Below, piece after piece: positions 1 to 9,725 of a DNA stretch of 64,000 bases. The position numbers were made by a program, and so were the translations under genes. Under the pieces are notes generated by a model that was not told where the DNA came from, did not search any database, and was given only the letters and a program-made list of their open reading frames with translations. Source of the stretch: Halicephalobus mephisto (taxonomy: Eukaryota; Nematoda; Chromadorea; Rhabditida; Panagrolaimidae); contig SWDT01000003.1 of NCBI GenBank assembly GCA_009193035.1, forward strand, positions 868,001 to 932,000, written 5' to 3'. The stretch's first letter is position 1. The number at the start of each line of letters is the position of its first letter.

Positions 1-1
1 T

Positions 2-517
2 AATTCGCTACAACGAACTGTTGCGAGCAATATCTCTAGTTTAAAAAATGTTGAAATAAAGAATAATTATAACTTACGGTTTTTGAAAAAGAAACTAATT
101 TTTAAAGAACATATTTTCAATGATGTGAAAACTGACATTGAGGAAGAATTACTAATTGAGATGAGACAAATGTCAAATGCTGATGTGAAATTAAAAGAAA
201 ATGAGCAAAATTCGGCGATTCCTCATAAAATTATAAACGATTTGAATAGTTTATTCAATTCTTATTACTTGAAGTACTGGAGAATTTATGTAACAATTGC
301 TTCGACACTAATTTATGTATTTATTGCTAGATCTTTGATTTATATTGTATCACCACAGTTTTCTTTAAGTAAAAGGAAACAAAGTAGAATTAAATTAGTT
401 TCGATTGAAGACGAAGAATCAACTCCGACTGAAAATATTGAAATAAAACCTCTTAAAATTGAAAGAAAGGCAAGTTTAACTAAATTTCCATCTGTTCTCT
501 CATTAAATAAGAGTTAA
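2..517 (+). CDS. C-terminal part of a single-pass membrane protein, possible viral-type envelope/fusogen (5' end outside window)
   Basis: The reading frame is open from base 2 to a TAA at 515-517, so the gene begins upstream; the first in-window methionine is not the true start. About 171 residues are present: a charged, helix-prone ectodomain stretch, one strongly hydrophobic segment (roughly codons 98-121, starting IYVTIASTLIYVFIARSL), then a basic cytoplasmic tail of about 50 residues rich in Lys, Ser and Thr. That arrangement is usual for the end of a class I or gB-like envelope protein or of a receptor. I favour an envelope protein only because of the capsid-like neighbour. No catalytic motif is visible. 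A host membrane protein is the alternative. Confidence 0.4.
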   Translation, partial: NSLQRTVASNISSLKNVEIKNNYNLRFLKKKLIFKEHIFNDVKTDIEEELLIEMRQMSNADVKLKENEQNSAIPHKIINDLNSLFNSYYLKYWRIYVTIASTLIYVFIARSLIYIVSPQFSLSKRKQSRIKLVSIEDEESTPTENIEIKPLKIERKASLTKFPSVLSLNKS

Positions 518-532
518 AATTTAATGTAATAA

Positions 533-839
533 ATGGTTATGGTATTTTCAGTGACTGAAAAAAATAATAAATATAAACTGTTAGATGAAAATATTAATAA
601 AATTGAGTAATCAAAGTCCATGATGATAAGAATCATGAAGTGAGTAAGCAATCGATTAATGATAATGATGAAATAAATGATAAAGCGAATAAAGATGAAA
701 ATATAATTTCTTCAAAAAAGTCTAAAAAAAGAAATTAACAAAGAAAAATAAAGAATTTGTCGATTATTTAGTTGGAAAAAATGTAACGGGTTCTGGATTT
801 AAAACAATTCCTCCACACACTGAAAACAATAATAATTAA
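533..839 (+). pseudogene. Frameshifted coding remnant beside the membrane-protein fragment
   Basis: Three short open stretches follow one another in three different frames. They run from ATG 533 to a TAA at 608-610, then about 611-738, then about 740-839, ending in an Asn run. All have the same AT-rich, Lys/Asn/Asp-rich composition as the flanking coding pieces, which fits one gene broken by two frameshifts. The last piece carries a GKNVTGSGF motif. I do not recognise the parent protein. It may belong to the same element as its neighbours. Confidence 0.4.
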
Positions 840-848
840 TAAAAATTT

Positions 849-1295
849 TTATGCTATCTCTTTCAAATCCAATTCAATAAAAACGTTAATATTTTTAAAA
901 TCAATCAAAGTATTGTTAATATCTACCAATTTTAAATTTATTTTATTTGATCTGTGAGTTACTTCATGATAAATAATATTTTTTGGTTCTATTGTGATTT
1001 CATCATTAAGCCTAAATCTATAAATTGAATTGAATGTCTTTTTATTAACATAACAATCTTCAATTAAATTACAAGTAATAAAAATATTATCAATATTATT
1101 ACTTGAGGATTTATTATTTTTCTCGTTATTATTATTATTATTATTTTGTTCATTTTTATTTATTTTACTTTTAATTTCTAGATCACCATCTAATTTTATA
1201 ACTCCTATTTTGTACTTCTTGTGCAAAACCTCTTGAGGAAATGAATACTCAAAAGTCAAATCGTTAGATGTTAGTTGCAATATGAAAATCATCAT
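849..1295 (-). CDS. Polinton-type small jelly-roll (penton-like) capsid protein, shortened
   Basis: An intronless ORF of 148 residues. The N-terminus has a strand followed by YKIGVIKLDG. A run of seven asparagines and a Lys/Ser/Asn linker come next. The C-terminal half reads NIFITCNLIEDCYVN, then NIIYHEVTH, then LVDINNTLIDF, a beta-rich block I associate with the Polinton minor capsid family. In that family as I recall it, a longer region separates the two halves; here the Asn-rich linker replaces it, suggesting an internal deletion. The role would be a virion vertex protein. It converges on the membrane-protein remnants. Recognition is by eye and could be wrong. Confidence 0.48.
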   Translation of the reverse strand: MMIFILQLTSNDLTFEYSFPQEVLHKKYKIGVIKLDGDLEIKSKINKNEQNNNNNNNEKNNKSSSNNIDNIFITCNLIEDCYVNKKTFNSIYRFRLNDEITIEPKNIIYHEVTHRSNKINLKLVDINNTLIDFKNINVFIELDLKEIA

Positions 1296-1387
1296 TTATT
1301 AATTAAGAAAAGTTTCACGTTTATTTTTTTCTCTAAAGTAGAATATATGAGATAATTTCTCGCGATTGTCAATGTGTTGATGTGTGT

Positions 1388-1466
1388 CTTATCAAAAGGA
1401 AAGAGGGATCGTCCCACCTTATCAGCAGTCAATAAAGGAAAATAAGATGAAACAAAGTGTATATAA
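1388..1466 (+). promoter_or_regulatory. GATA-type and TATA promoter elements of the AIG1-like gene
   Basis: Two CTTATCA sites (TGATAAG on the other strand) lie at 1388-1394 and 1418-1424, followed by a TATATAA box at 1460-1466. TGATAAG is the classic intestinal GATA-factor site in nematodes. The start codon is at 1748, after a TTTTCAG at about 1740-1746, so the 5' leader probably contains an intron or is trans-spliced. Confidence 0.45.
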
Positions 1467-1747
1467 GTAAGAAAAGTAGCTATATCTTTCAGAGTAGCAC
1501 CATTTGTGGCCGATGACTTGTACCACTAAATCAGCTAGTCTCTGAGAGTCTGGCTGCCTCCTCTCATTCACTGTTTGCTTCCTTTCTCCTTCCTCCAGAA
1601 CTCTGTGCCAAATCTTCGTGAATGAACTTCCTATATTAATAAATTTATTAAAAATATATTACTTTGTTCAGTATTTTCCTTCTGACCTAAAAAGCCATCA
1701 TTTTTTATTTTTTTGTCGATATATACTGATCCATTTCAATTTTCAGT

Positions 1748-2575
1748 ATGGAAAATCCAACAAAAAAACGTGTCCTCGTTTTTGGATGCTCAAAAGCTGG
1801 CAAGACTTCTATGTTGAATACAATCACTGGTGAAAAATTCAAAGTTAGCGATGCAGCAGTTGGTACCACTTTTGAGACACAGCCTTTCCCAAACTTTGAA
1901 TATAATGGAAAAATATATCAATTTGTTGATACTGCTGGTCTAGACGAAAGTTCTGGAGGAAATGTACCATCCCAAGAGGCTCTATCCAATTTATATGAAG
2001 TCGCCAATGACAAGGAAGGGTTCAATCTTTATATTATGGTGATGTTGAAAGGCGGTATTTCACAAGCAATTAAGAAAAATTATGAACTTTTCATCAATCA
2101 TATGAAAGCAAAGAAAATTCCCGTCCTCTGCGTTGTGACAAGATGTGAAAGTGATGATCCACTTAACAAATGGGTTAATAATAATAGAAGGGATTTAGAA
2201 AAAAAGTATGAAATGGAATTCGATGACATGATTGGCTCTTGCTTTGCACAAGAACGAGATGGACCACTTGCCGAAATATATGAGAAACTACGTGCTAAAT
2301 CGAAAGAGGATGTTATGAAAATAATCGACAATATGTGCGCTGAGGAACCGTATAGTATTTCTCGAAAAAATCTACCTGATATATTCGCAAAACTGTTAGC
2401 TGTTTATTTTAAATTTATGAACACTTTACCTAGTGCTGAATGGGTTGATGAAAATCTCATACGTCTCGGTTTTAATGAAGAAGAAAGGCAATCCATAAAA
2501 GAATCTTTACAAAATATTGCAACATTCGCCGTGATTATGGGGATGAAGCGTATGATCATACGACAGCCTCTTTAA
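1748..2575 (+). CDS. AIG1/GIMAP-like septin-related GTPase, intronless
   Basis: This 275-residue protein starts almost at once with a GTPase domain. The P-loop is GCSKAGKTS (residues 13-21), a TT pair near residue 40 can serve as switch I, DTAGLDES (61-68) is the G3 motif, and TRCESD (131-136) stands where T/NKxD is expected, so base specificity may be relaxed. After about residue 190 comes a helical tail ending in a weakly hydrophobic, basic segment. AIG1-type GTPases work at membranes in immunity and stress in plants, vertebrates and some fungi. No intron is visible in 828 bp, unusual in this window. ATG 1748 lies directly behind a TTTTCAG acceptor. Confidence 0.7.
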   Translation: MENPTKKRVLVFGCSKAGKTSMLNTITGEKFKVSDAAVGTTFETQPFPNFEYNGKIYQFVDTAGLDESSGGNVPSQEALSNLYEVANDKEGFNLYIMVMLKGGISQAIKKNYELFINHMKAKKIPVLCVVTRCESDDPLNKWVNNNRRDLEKKYEMEFDDMIGSCFAQERDGPLAEIYEKLRAKSKEDVMKIIDNMCAEEPYSISRKNLPDIFAKLLAVYFKFMNTLPSAEWVDENLIRLGFNEEERQSIKESLQNIATFAVIMGMKRMIIRQPL

Positions 2576-2689
2576 TGAATTGCATATGATATCTCACCTC
2601 ATAAAAACTCCTCTAAAATTTTTAATTTTTTAGCTAATTTTGTAATATCGTAATTAGTCAACGGTTTGTTAATAAATATTTATAATTAA

Positions 2690-2950
2690 GAAAAATTGCC
2701 CCGAATTGCATAGAATACCTAACCACTGTCGGAGCCCTGGAATGGAATTCTAGAAGAACAGTGGAGGGCCCGTGTGATTCCAACAAATTTTTAAAATTTT
2801 TCTAAATCACACGTAATGCCCCGTATCCGTTTTTAATAAATATATTTGTTGGATTTATACGTAAGGGGCACGTATCCATTTTAGTAAAGTTATATATTTG
2901 TTGAAATTACACATAATACCCCGTATACCCAGGAATGGGTAAGTGGGGAG
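2690..2950. repeat. Degenerate short tandem/inverted repeats with CCCCGTAT motifs
   Basis: Three related units with cores near 2812, 2866 and 2912 read CACGTAATGCCCCGTATCC, ACGTAAGGGGCACGTATCC and CACATAATACCCCGTATAC. They are separated by similar TTTGTTGGA/TTTGTTGAA spacers, giving a period of about 50 bp. No coding content is visible. Confidence 0.5.
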
Positions 2951-3032
2951 AAAGGGTGTCCTAGAAACCCCCTATATATACTACTACTATATCAATATAT
3001 CAGGACACTGTCAAAATAAAATACAGATTTCC

Positions 3033-3353
3033 TGAAATCACACCTAAATGTATGCAATCAACACGTAAGAGGCCTAGACTACAGTTTTCACATTATTTGA
3101 TTCTAGCTGAGCACAATCGGTAACAGGATGACATTCCAACAGAAGATTGATTATAACTAAGTGTAATCAACGTACTTGGACCACGTTTGTTTCCAGTTAA
3201 AAAGATATTAGTACGTTGGTTATACTCAGTTACGATCAACCTTCTGTTGGATTACAATCCTGCCATCGATTGAATTCAGTTAGAGTCAGATAATGTGAAA
3301 ACTACGGTTAGAGGTTCTTACATATTGATTGCATACATTTAGGTGTGATTTCA
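3033..3353. mobile_element. 321-bp foldback element, copy 1 (MITE-like)
   Basis: The two ends are inverted copies: TGAAATCACACC at the left and GGTGTGATTTCA at the right. Pairing continues inward through ATGCAATCAACA/TGATTGCAT, the CACATTATTTGA region and AACAGAAGATTGAT/ATCAACCTTCTGTT, so nearly the whole unit can fold back on itself. Weaker pairing may extend to about 3023 and 3363. It has no ORF. A second copy of the same length lies at 44326-44646 in opposite orientation. No clear target-site duplication could be read. Confidence 0.75.
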
Positions 3354-3363
3354 GAAAACCTGT

Positions 3364-3789
3364 GAAAGTATTGCCACGAAATACTCTCGACGCGAAGTTT
3401 CGAAATTTTCATTTCAAATAGTCTGAAAAATTTGCATAGAATTTCGAAATATTCTAAAACCTTCAAATTCTAGAACACATTAAAAACTAAAATTTTCAAA
3501 AATTCCAGAATCTTCTGTAAAATCTAAGTTCCGAATTTTTCGAAAAATTGAAAATTTCCTAGATTCTAGAATTGTTCATAAGATCACGAAATCCTTGACA
3601 ACTCTAGATTCTTTAGATTTTCAAATTTATTAATTTCCAAAAACTCACAAAATTCTAAAATTTCAAATTTATTAATTTTTAAAATCAAAAATTCTCAACC
3701 ATCCCACAATCCCCAAAAAACCATTGTTGAACTTAAGTCCTTTTATTCTTCATTGATTTGTCCAAATTATGCAATAACGTTATTACAAT
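3364..3789. other. AT-rich non-coding stretch with local inverted repeats
   Basis: Short, repeated pieces such as AAATTCTAGAA and TTTCGAAATTTTC make many small palindromes. No gene, RNA gene or clear regulatory site is seen. Confidence 0.4.
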
Positions 3790-6700
3790 TCAGAAGTACT
3801 CGCATTTGTGAAATGGCCAAAAGTTTGGATTCACTTCCAAAATCTGATTATGTGACTGAAAGGATTGAATCTAGCTATACTCAATTGGAATGTGAGCCAA
3901 TAAAAATGAGCAAATAATAAAAAATACAAAATTCTGACTAGGAAAAACGGCGAAAAATTAACCGACGGCTAAAGAAAAGCTCCAAAATTTCGGGCGGGAC
4001 TTTCTCCGTCAGCATTTGTCAATTCGCACCGGTTAAAAACAGAAGGCTTTCAAATCTAGGTTCTATTCGGCCATTGAAGCAGTTAAATATTTCGAATATG
4101 TTCTGCAATCGCATCATAGACGAATGTGTACTGCTCCTAAAAATTTTCCATATAAACAATCATCATCAAACATCAATATATGCAAAAATATATCAACATA
4201 TGGATGTATCGGTATCTATTCGTAAACATACAAATATATCAATATACATCGATATATCAACGTATATACCGGTATATTTATACCTAGATATCAATATGTA
4301 CCCGTATATCGACTAGATATGATTATATAAAACCATAGAAACTTACAATTTTGGGAAAGACAAGAGGTCGATGTTGTACGATAGCTCGACAAGTTTTGAA
4401 CACATCAACCATATTTTCAGCTGCCAGACGTTCTAGCAAGTTCGAAATCGCGATGAATACTCCTGTTTCGAACGACCCATCTCGTGAATGAACCACAATA
4501 GGACCAGGTTCCGTAAATTTCGACTGTCTAATCAGGACTTTCATCACAATTTCCCTCAGCGGCCCTGTCGAAGCTGGTGTAACTGACCCCGACATCCACC
4601 CTGTGAACGCAAATTGACTTACTTCACATGTTTCTTCTTCTCTTTTAAATCTATACTGGATTTTCCTCTCTATAAATGTAGGATGGATCCTCTCTGACAA
4701 CAACGAAACAGTTAAATCATTGTCTTTTCCCAGCATTTTTGGAATTCCCGGTTCTTCTGGCCAGTATTTCTCTCCCGAAGTGAAGTCTTCCTCTCTCGAC
4801 AACATTACTATCGTTTTCGTCTTACCGTCATCCACCATCCTCCAGAATTCGTGGCAAGTTTCAGAATCCAGCGGATCTTGAGTCATTATGAAATTCTGCC
4901 AGTATCCTTTGTGCGGAGTGGCGTTGATATACTGAGAACTCGAGTTGCATCCTATTCTCGGCGTCAACATGACTCTATATCTGTCGTACGGTATTGCTTC
5001 CATATATCGATTTTTCCTTATATTTTCTTCTTTTTGTGCAATTGTTGTCGTTCTCGCCGGATCAAGATTAGCAAACAACAACTGATATTCCGTCTCTATT
5101 CCTGACTGTTTTCCGTTCTCCTTTGACGTCAATGGCAGACCGTTCTTCCATTGTTTCAGTTTTGCATTTAGAGCAGCGCCGACGGAATTGGAACCCACTG
5201 AAATCCCTGAAATCGTCGGCGGGGGCGTACTGATGCCGTTCTGATCATAACTGACAGCAATCGTGCTCATTCTTATAGCATTACTTCCTGACGTTCTCCT
5301 TTCCCTCGGGGTATATCGCAATCTCGCATAATAATCACAGAAATTCTCCACAGGTACATCTGTATCTCCAAAAAGAAAGTATTCAGCAATAGCTCTATAT
5401 ATGAACGCGTATTGTTCCATCGTCTGAACCATCACTGAGTTTCTTTGTTGACGTATAGCTGCCACTGTCCCAAATACATCAGCTTTGCCTTCATTCATGC
5501 ATTGGTCCATCAGTGTATCTATCGCGATGAATGTTCCTGTTCTAAAAAAGTAAAAATTTAAATAAGTTTTTCCTTTTTAATTTTTAGGATTTTCAAGAGA
5601 ATTTTAGGTTTCATAGAAAACAACACAAGTCAAAACATAAACTGATTTTTTAAGAACTGCCAGATTTACCATTTTTTTCTTTTTAGAACTTTGATAAAAG
5701 GAACGCAAGTAAGGCAGAACGAGTTGTTTAAGTGCGAATTGTCAGATTTACCACTTTTTTCTATTTCATAAAACCTACTCGCTGTCTGCGTGCAAATTCG
5801 AAACTCAGAAAATTATACATTAATTTTCGAATTATAAAATTTAAAGAAATTATGAATCAAATTTTAAATTATAAAAGTCAGTAAAAAATTAATAAAAATT
5901 TCAAAAACCAACCTTCCAACTCCAGCACTGCAGTGAATCAACACGGGATGTTCCAAATATTCTTCCGTTTTTCGAAGTTTCAACATCAACCGGAGAATTC
6001 CACAAGTAGAATCCGGAGCTTTGAGATCCACCCAATTCGTGAAATGATAATGAACAATTTTTCTTATTTCCTTGTTCACATCGAAATCCAACAATGGAAT
6101 TTTGTTCGAATTTTTACTATTTGGTCTGACAGGAACATTGGCGTAATCGTTCTCGGGTTGACTTATGAAACTCCCGGACCTCATTAACCCTTGTTTTTCA
6201 TTAATATTTCCAAAAACCAACTCAAATTCTCTTTTAACATAATCCGCATATGTTTCTATTTTTTTACAATTAATCTCCAATTCATTATTAATTATAAAGT
6301 TATTTTCATCCACGTTGGGCCAGTATTTCGAAGCCTGTTTTCTTCCTCTTTCGTTAATATTAGCCACCATAATAATTATTTTCACATTTTGTTCCCATAT
6401 CATTTTCCAAAAATCATTCATAGTGTTTTCCAAAGGTGCTTGTGCTGCAATAAAAACCTTCTTTCCGTTATATCCTTTGATAAAATTAGCATTAATGTAG
6501 TCACTTCCGTCTGAATTTGCACTTTTTAATTTAACTCGTGTGTCGTCACAAGCCTTGATGTCATGGTAACGATTTTTCCTTTCGTTTTCTTTTTTATCAC
6601 ATACAGTAGACGGCAAACTCGGTTTCGGCAAAGCATCAAATTCAGAAGTGAACAGAAAATCTGAATCTCTGTGTCTGATCACGAATTCGGAAGCCAGATC

Positions 6701-9700
6701 TTCCACAGGAATCGGCTGGAAAGCCTGTCTTAGGAGATTGTGGTCTTTCTTGACAGGACATAGATGTCTAATAAGTCCTTTCTTGTACAGTAAATACAGC
6801 AAAAATCCAGCTAACATCAACAAAGCAATAAGGGATAAAGAAACAAATCCGAATATCTGGAAAGTCGAGGTTGATCCAGTCGAAGATTCCAAAAATACAG
6901 GCTTAAAGTAGTCACTAAATCCATATGCAGGGTCTGAAACCGACAATTGTCTTGAAAATCTCGGACCTACATTGATATTCATCCAAGGGGAATTAGAATT
7001 AACCCCATTACTGTAAATACTAGAAAATCCATCTTGATGGAGATTATGGTAGCCGTTGAAAAATCCACTTTTACGAGGATTACGGTGGCCATGTTTATGG
7101 GGATTACGGTAGTCATCTTGTTGTTGATTACGGTACTCACTAACAAATCCACTTTTACGAGGACTACGGTAGCTACCTTGTTGTTGATTACGGTATCCAT
7201 TTCTCGTTCTTCTTGGTGTTAAAATTCTCTCGTAAGTTGATGAATGAAGTTTTGGATCTCTATCAACTCTAACAATCAAAAATCCAGTATATTTTAAATC
7301 ATTTTGAAGCGGTGGATCACGTGCTTTGTATCTCGACAAATACAACGCATTACAAGGTTCAACGTCAGACGGTCCTTTGTTGTCTCCAACAACTGTTTCT
7401 TTGGGAAAATTGAGATAACTCTCAGCAATATATGCAAAATATCTATCGCCTGTAGATCTGACGTTGTTCATCATCGCCGCTTCGAACGAATCCATCACAA
7501 TTTCGTTAGGTTTTGGAAGTTTTTGAACAGATGCGTTACTCGGCAACGGCACAATTGCCAAATAATAACACGCAATTGGTCCGTTTAATTCCTTGGGTGG
7601 ATTACTGTACTTCAATGTAAAAGACGACGAATTTTGGCTTGGATTAGATTCAGGAGGTTCTATCTCGTCCGGCTCCGCGTAATCCATACTGCAATGATGC
7701 TCAAAAGTGACTGGAACAGACCTGCCTGCCTTGTTTTCGGCCCAGATCGTCGCTGTGTAATTTCTATTCGGTTTTAACGGGCCAAATTTGCATGCAAAAA
7801 AACTTAATTTAACATCGACTCCTTGATTTTCCGACGATCCATCGTAATTATGACATGGTGGTAGAGCTGGCGGATAATCAATTACCGTATCTGTTGATTC
7901 GTCTGATCTATATCTTAATTCACCTTTTAATTGGACATAATATTTTAAAATTTGTCCATTTGTAACCAACGGAGCTCTCCATTCGACCTCACATTGCAGT
8001 CCATTCATCGTGTTCGTCAGTCTTATGTCTTCTTTTTGGGGTGGTTCTGATTGTCCATCTAGCGATTGAAATTGTTCTGCAAGTTTAGAAAGTCCAGCTT
8101 GTCCATCTTGTACGGTAATAAATACAGTATACGGTGTAGCTGGTTCCAAATTTGTCAATTTCACAGGACTTTTGACATTTTCCGATTTCCAAATTTGTCG
8201 TTTTCCTTCAGATCTCTTGTAAACTTCAATCCCTATCTTCAGCATAGGCCCTTCTTGAGTGTCCCATCTAATAATCGCTTCTGTAGCATTCGGAATTATC
8301 GTCACATTCTGAATCATCCGTGGAACTGAAAAAAATAAAAAATAAAAAAAATTTCAAACAAATTTTAAAAATTTTAAACTTTCAAAATTCATTAAATTTT
8401 GCAGTTTTTTAAATATCAACATTTTAGAAATTTTAAAAAACTCTAAAATCAAAAAATCTTAAATTTAAAGATTTCTAAAATTTCAAAATCAGAAAAATTT
8501 TAAATTTTTAAAAAATAAAATTATGAAAATTAAAACAACGACTGACGACCACACCACAGGACATGAAAACAAATTACAAAAATTTTGAAATCCAAAAACC
8601 AAAAATAAAATATCAAAAATAAACAACTTCCAAAACAACCACATAAACCAAAAAAATTAATTCTTACTCTTGAATTCTCTCCTGTGTAATGTCCTTTGAT
8701 GTGACGTCAGAATTTCATACTTACTCTTGACGTTAAAATTAATCGTTTCATTTATCGTCGAATATGTCGCGCTCGTAGGTTGTACTGTACATGTGTAAAA
8801 TCCAGAATCAGACAATTGGACATTAAACAACGTTATAGACCAGCAAGTTGCTACTGAAAAAAGCGTGTCTTCTTTCGTCGAGAATATGTCGTACGGTGTC
8901 TGGGTCGGTTCTATTTTCCTTGTTTCATTTTGAATAAATAAAACTCCATCTTTAGGAATGAACTCTCTCGCGTCCAAATTAATGCAACAGTATATTGTAG
9001 CTTCTTCGCCTTTGTATACAGAATCCTTTGGACTAATCGCCATCATTATTTTCAAATCTCTTTTGTCACATTTCATAGGAAGCATGTGCGAAAATCCAGG
9101 AGTTGCTTCCGACGGCCTGACTGGTATCGGATCATACTGTGGAGGACAAACACACCTATTTTCGTAACAATACGGTAATGAAACGTTGTATTTAGCTACA
9201 TATTTTTCTCCCATCGTCATACAGCTCACTGGATTGTCTATTTTACAATTTACAGGAACAGCTGAAAATTTTTAAATTAATAAAAAAACATTTTTAAATC
9301 ACATTACTCATATAACAACTCGCTGAACACATGCATCTTCCTTTCCCCGAGGCGTCTTTTCGACAAGTTCCTCCAATCGTACATTGCTTATCGTTATCAC
9401 AAACCGGTGTTCCTGAAAAACCAAAACGTTCAAAAAACTAAAATAACGAAATTTAAAAGATCAAATAATTTCTAAAATACTGAAATTTTAAAAAATATAA
9501 AAATCAACAAATTTAAAAGCAATAAAGTTTTTAAAAATTCACAAACAATGAAATTTTAAAAATTAGAAAAATGCGAAAATTAATTAAAAATAAAATCCCA
9601 AAAAACTTACCTAAATCATCTGCAGTTTTAGAAACAATGAGATCAGTTTTTCCTTTCTGATTCTGTCTCTCAGTACAGTGGATATCTGAGATCAAGATAA

Positions 9701-9725
9701 AAAGTAGGAATAATACTTCCTTCAT
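3790..9725 (-). CDS. clr-1: Receptor-type tyrosine phosphatase (CLR-1-like): Ig, FN3, TM and tandem PTP domains
   Basis: Exons about 9725-9611, 9412-9308, 9261-8725, 8325-5913 and 5541-4347; a possible last exon is 3855-3790, otherwise reading runs to a stop at 4323. The total is about 1,470 residues, near CLR-1 size as I recall it. Signal peptide MKEVLFLLFILISDIHC; a Cys-rich segment; an Ig domain (ATIYCC to SDSGFYTC); FN3-like domains; a YRNQQQ/RSPRKSGF repeat region; a membrane helix (about 6,830-6,780); then PTP D1 with KNRY, YINANFIKGY and HCSAGVGRTGTF. D1 has NWVD where WPD is usual. D2 has VVHSRDGSFETG, losing Cys and Arg, so it is probably inactive. CLR-1 dephosphorylates and restrains the FGF receptor in C. 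elegans. The symbol is by resemblance. Confidence 0.8.
5560..5800. repeat. Intronic copy of the CAGATTTACC/CTCGC repeat family
   Basis: Inside the intron that splits the D1 signature, two units contain TGCCAGATTTACCATTTTTT and TGTCAGATTTACCACTTTTT with GAGTTG or CTCGC nearby. The same motif in reverse complement makes tandem arrays at 46.0-47.2 kb. Confidence 0.4.
7022..7200 (-). repeat. In-frame tandem repeat in the receptor phosphatase ectodomain
   Basis: Codons here encode variants of YRNQQQxxYRxPRKSGF four to five times, just before the membrane-spanning helix. The DNA repeats TTACGGT[A/G] and AATCCACTTTTACGAGGA on the + strand. The result is a basic, Asn/Gln/Tyr-rich juxtamembrane segment not typical of receptor phosphatases. 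Confidence 0.65.

Larger units (their letters stand above)
1..1295. mobile_element. Decayed edge of a virus-like DNA transposon (Maverick/Polinton-like)
   Basis: Three AT-rich coding pieces lie here. On + there is the membrane-anchored end of a larger protein and then a frameshifted remnant; converging on them on - is a capsid-like ORF. None shows introns, unlike the host genes that follow. The - strand ORF resembles the small jelly-roll (penton/minor capsid) proteins of Polintons. The + strand protein could be the C-terminus of the envelope-type fusogen carried by nematode Mavericks. The element continues beyond base 1; no terminal inverted repeat, integrase or polymerase is visible. The right limit is placed at the capsid-like start codon only because host-like promoter sequence follows. 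Assignment rests on remembered family character. Confidence 0.42.

Noticed and set aside
4074..4316. 80-codon frame with Ile/Tyr/His repeats
   Set aside because: Produced by ATATATCAATATAC-type simple sequence downstream of the receptor phosphatase gene.
4323..4346. C-terminal VSFYGFI ending of the receptor phosphatase
   Set aside because: The reading frame crosses a good GTAAGT donor at 4346, so this ending is probably intron read-through; the alternative exon at 3855-3790 is also not certain.
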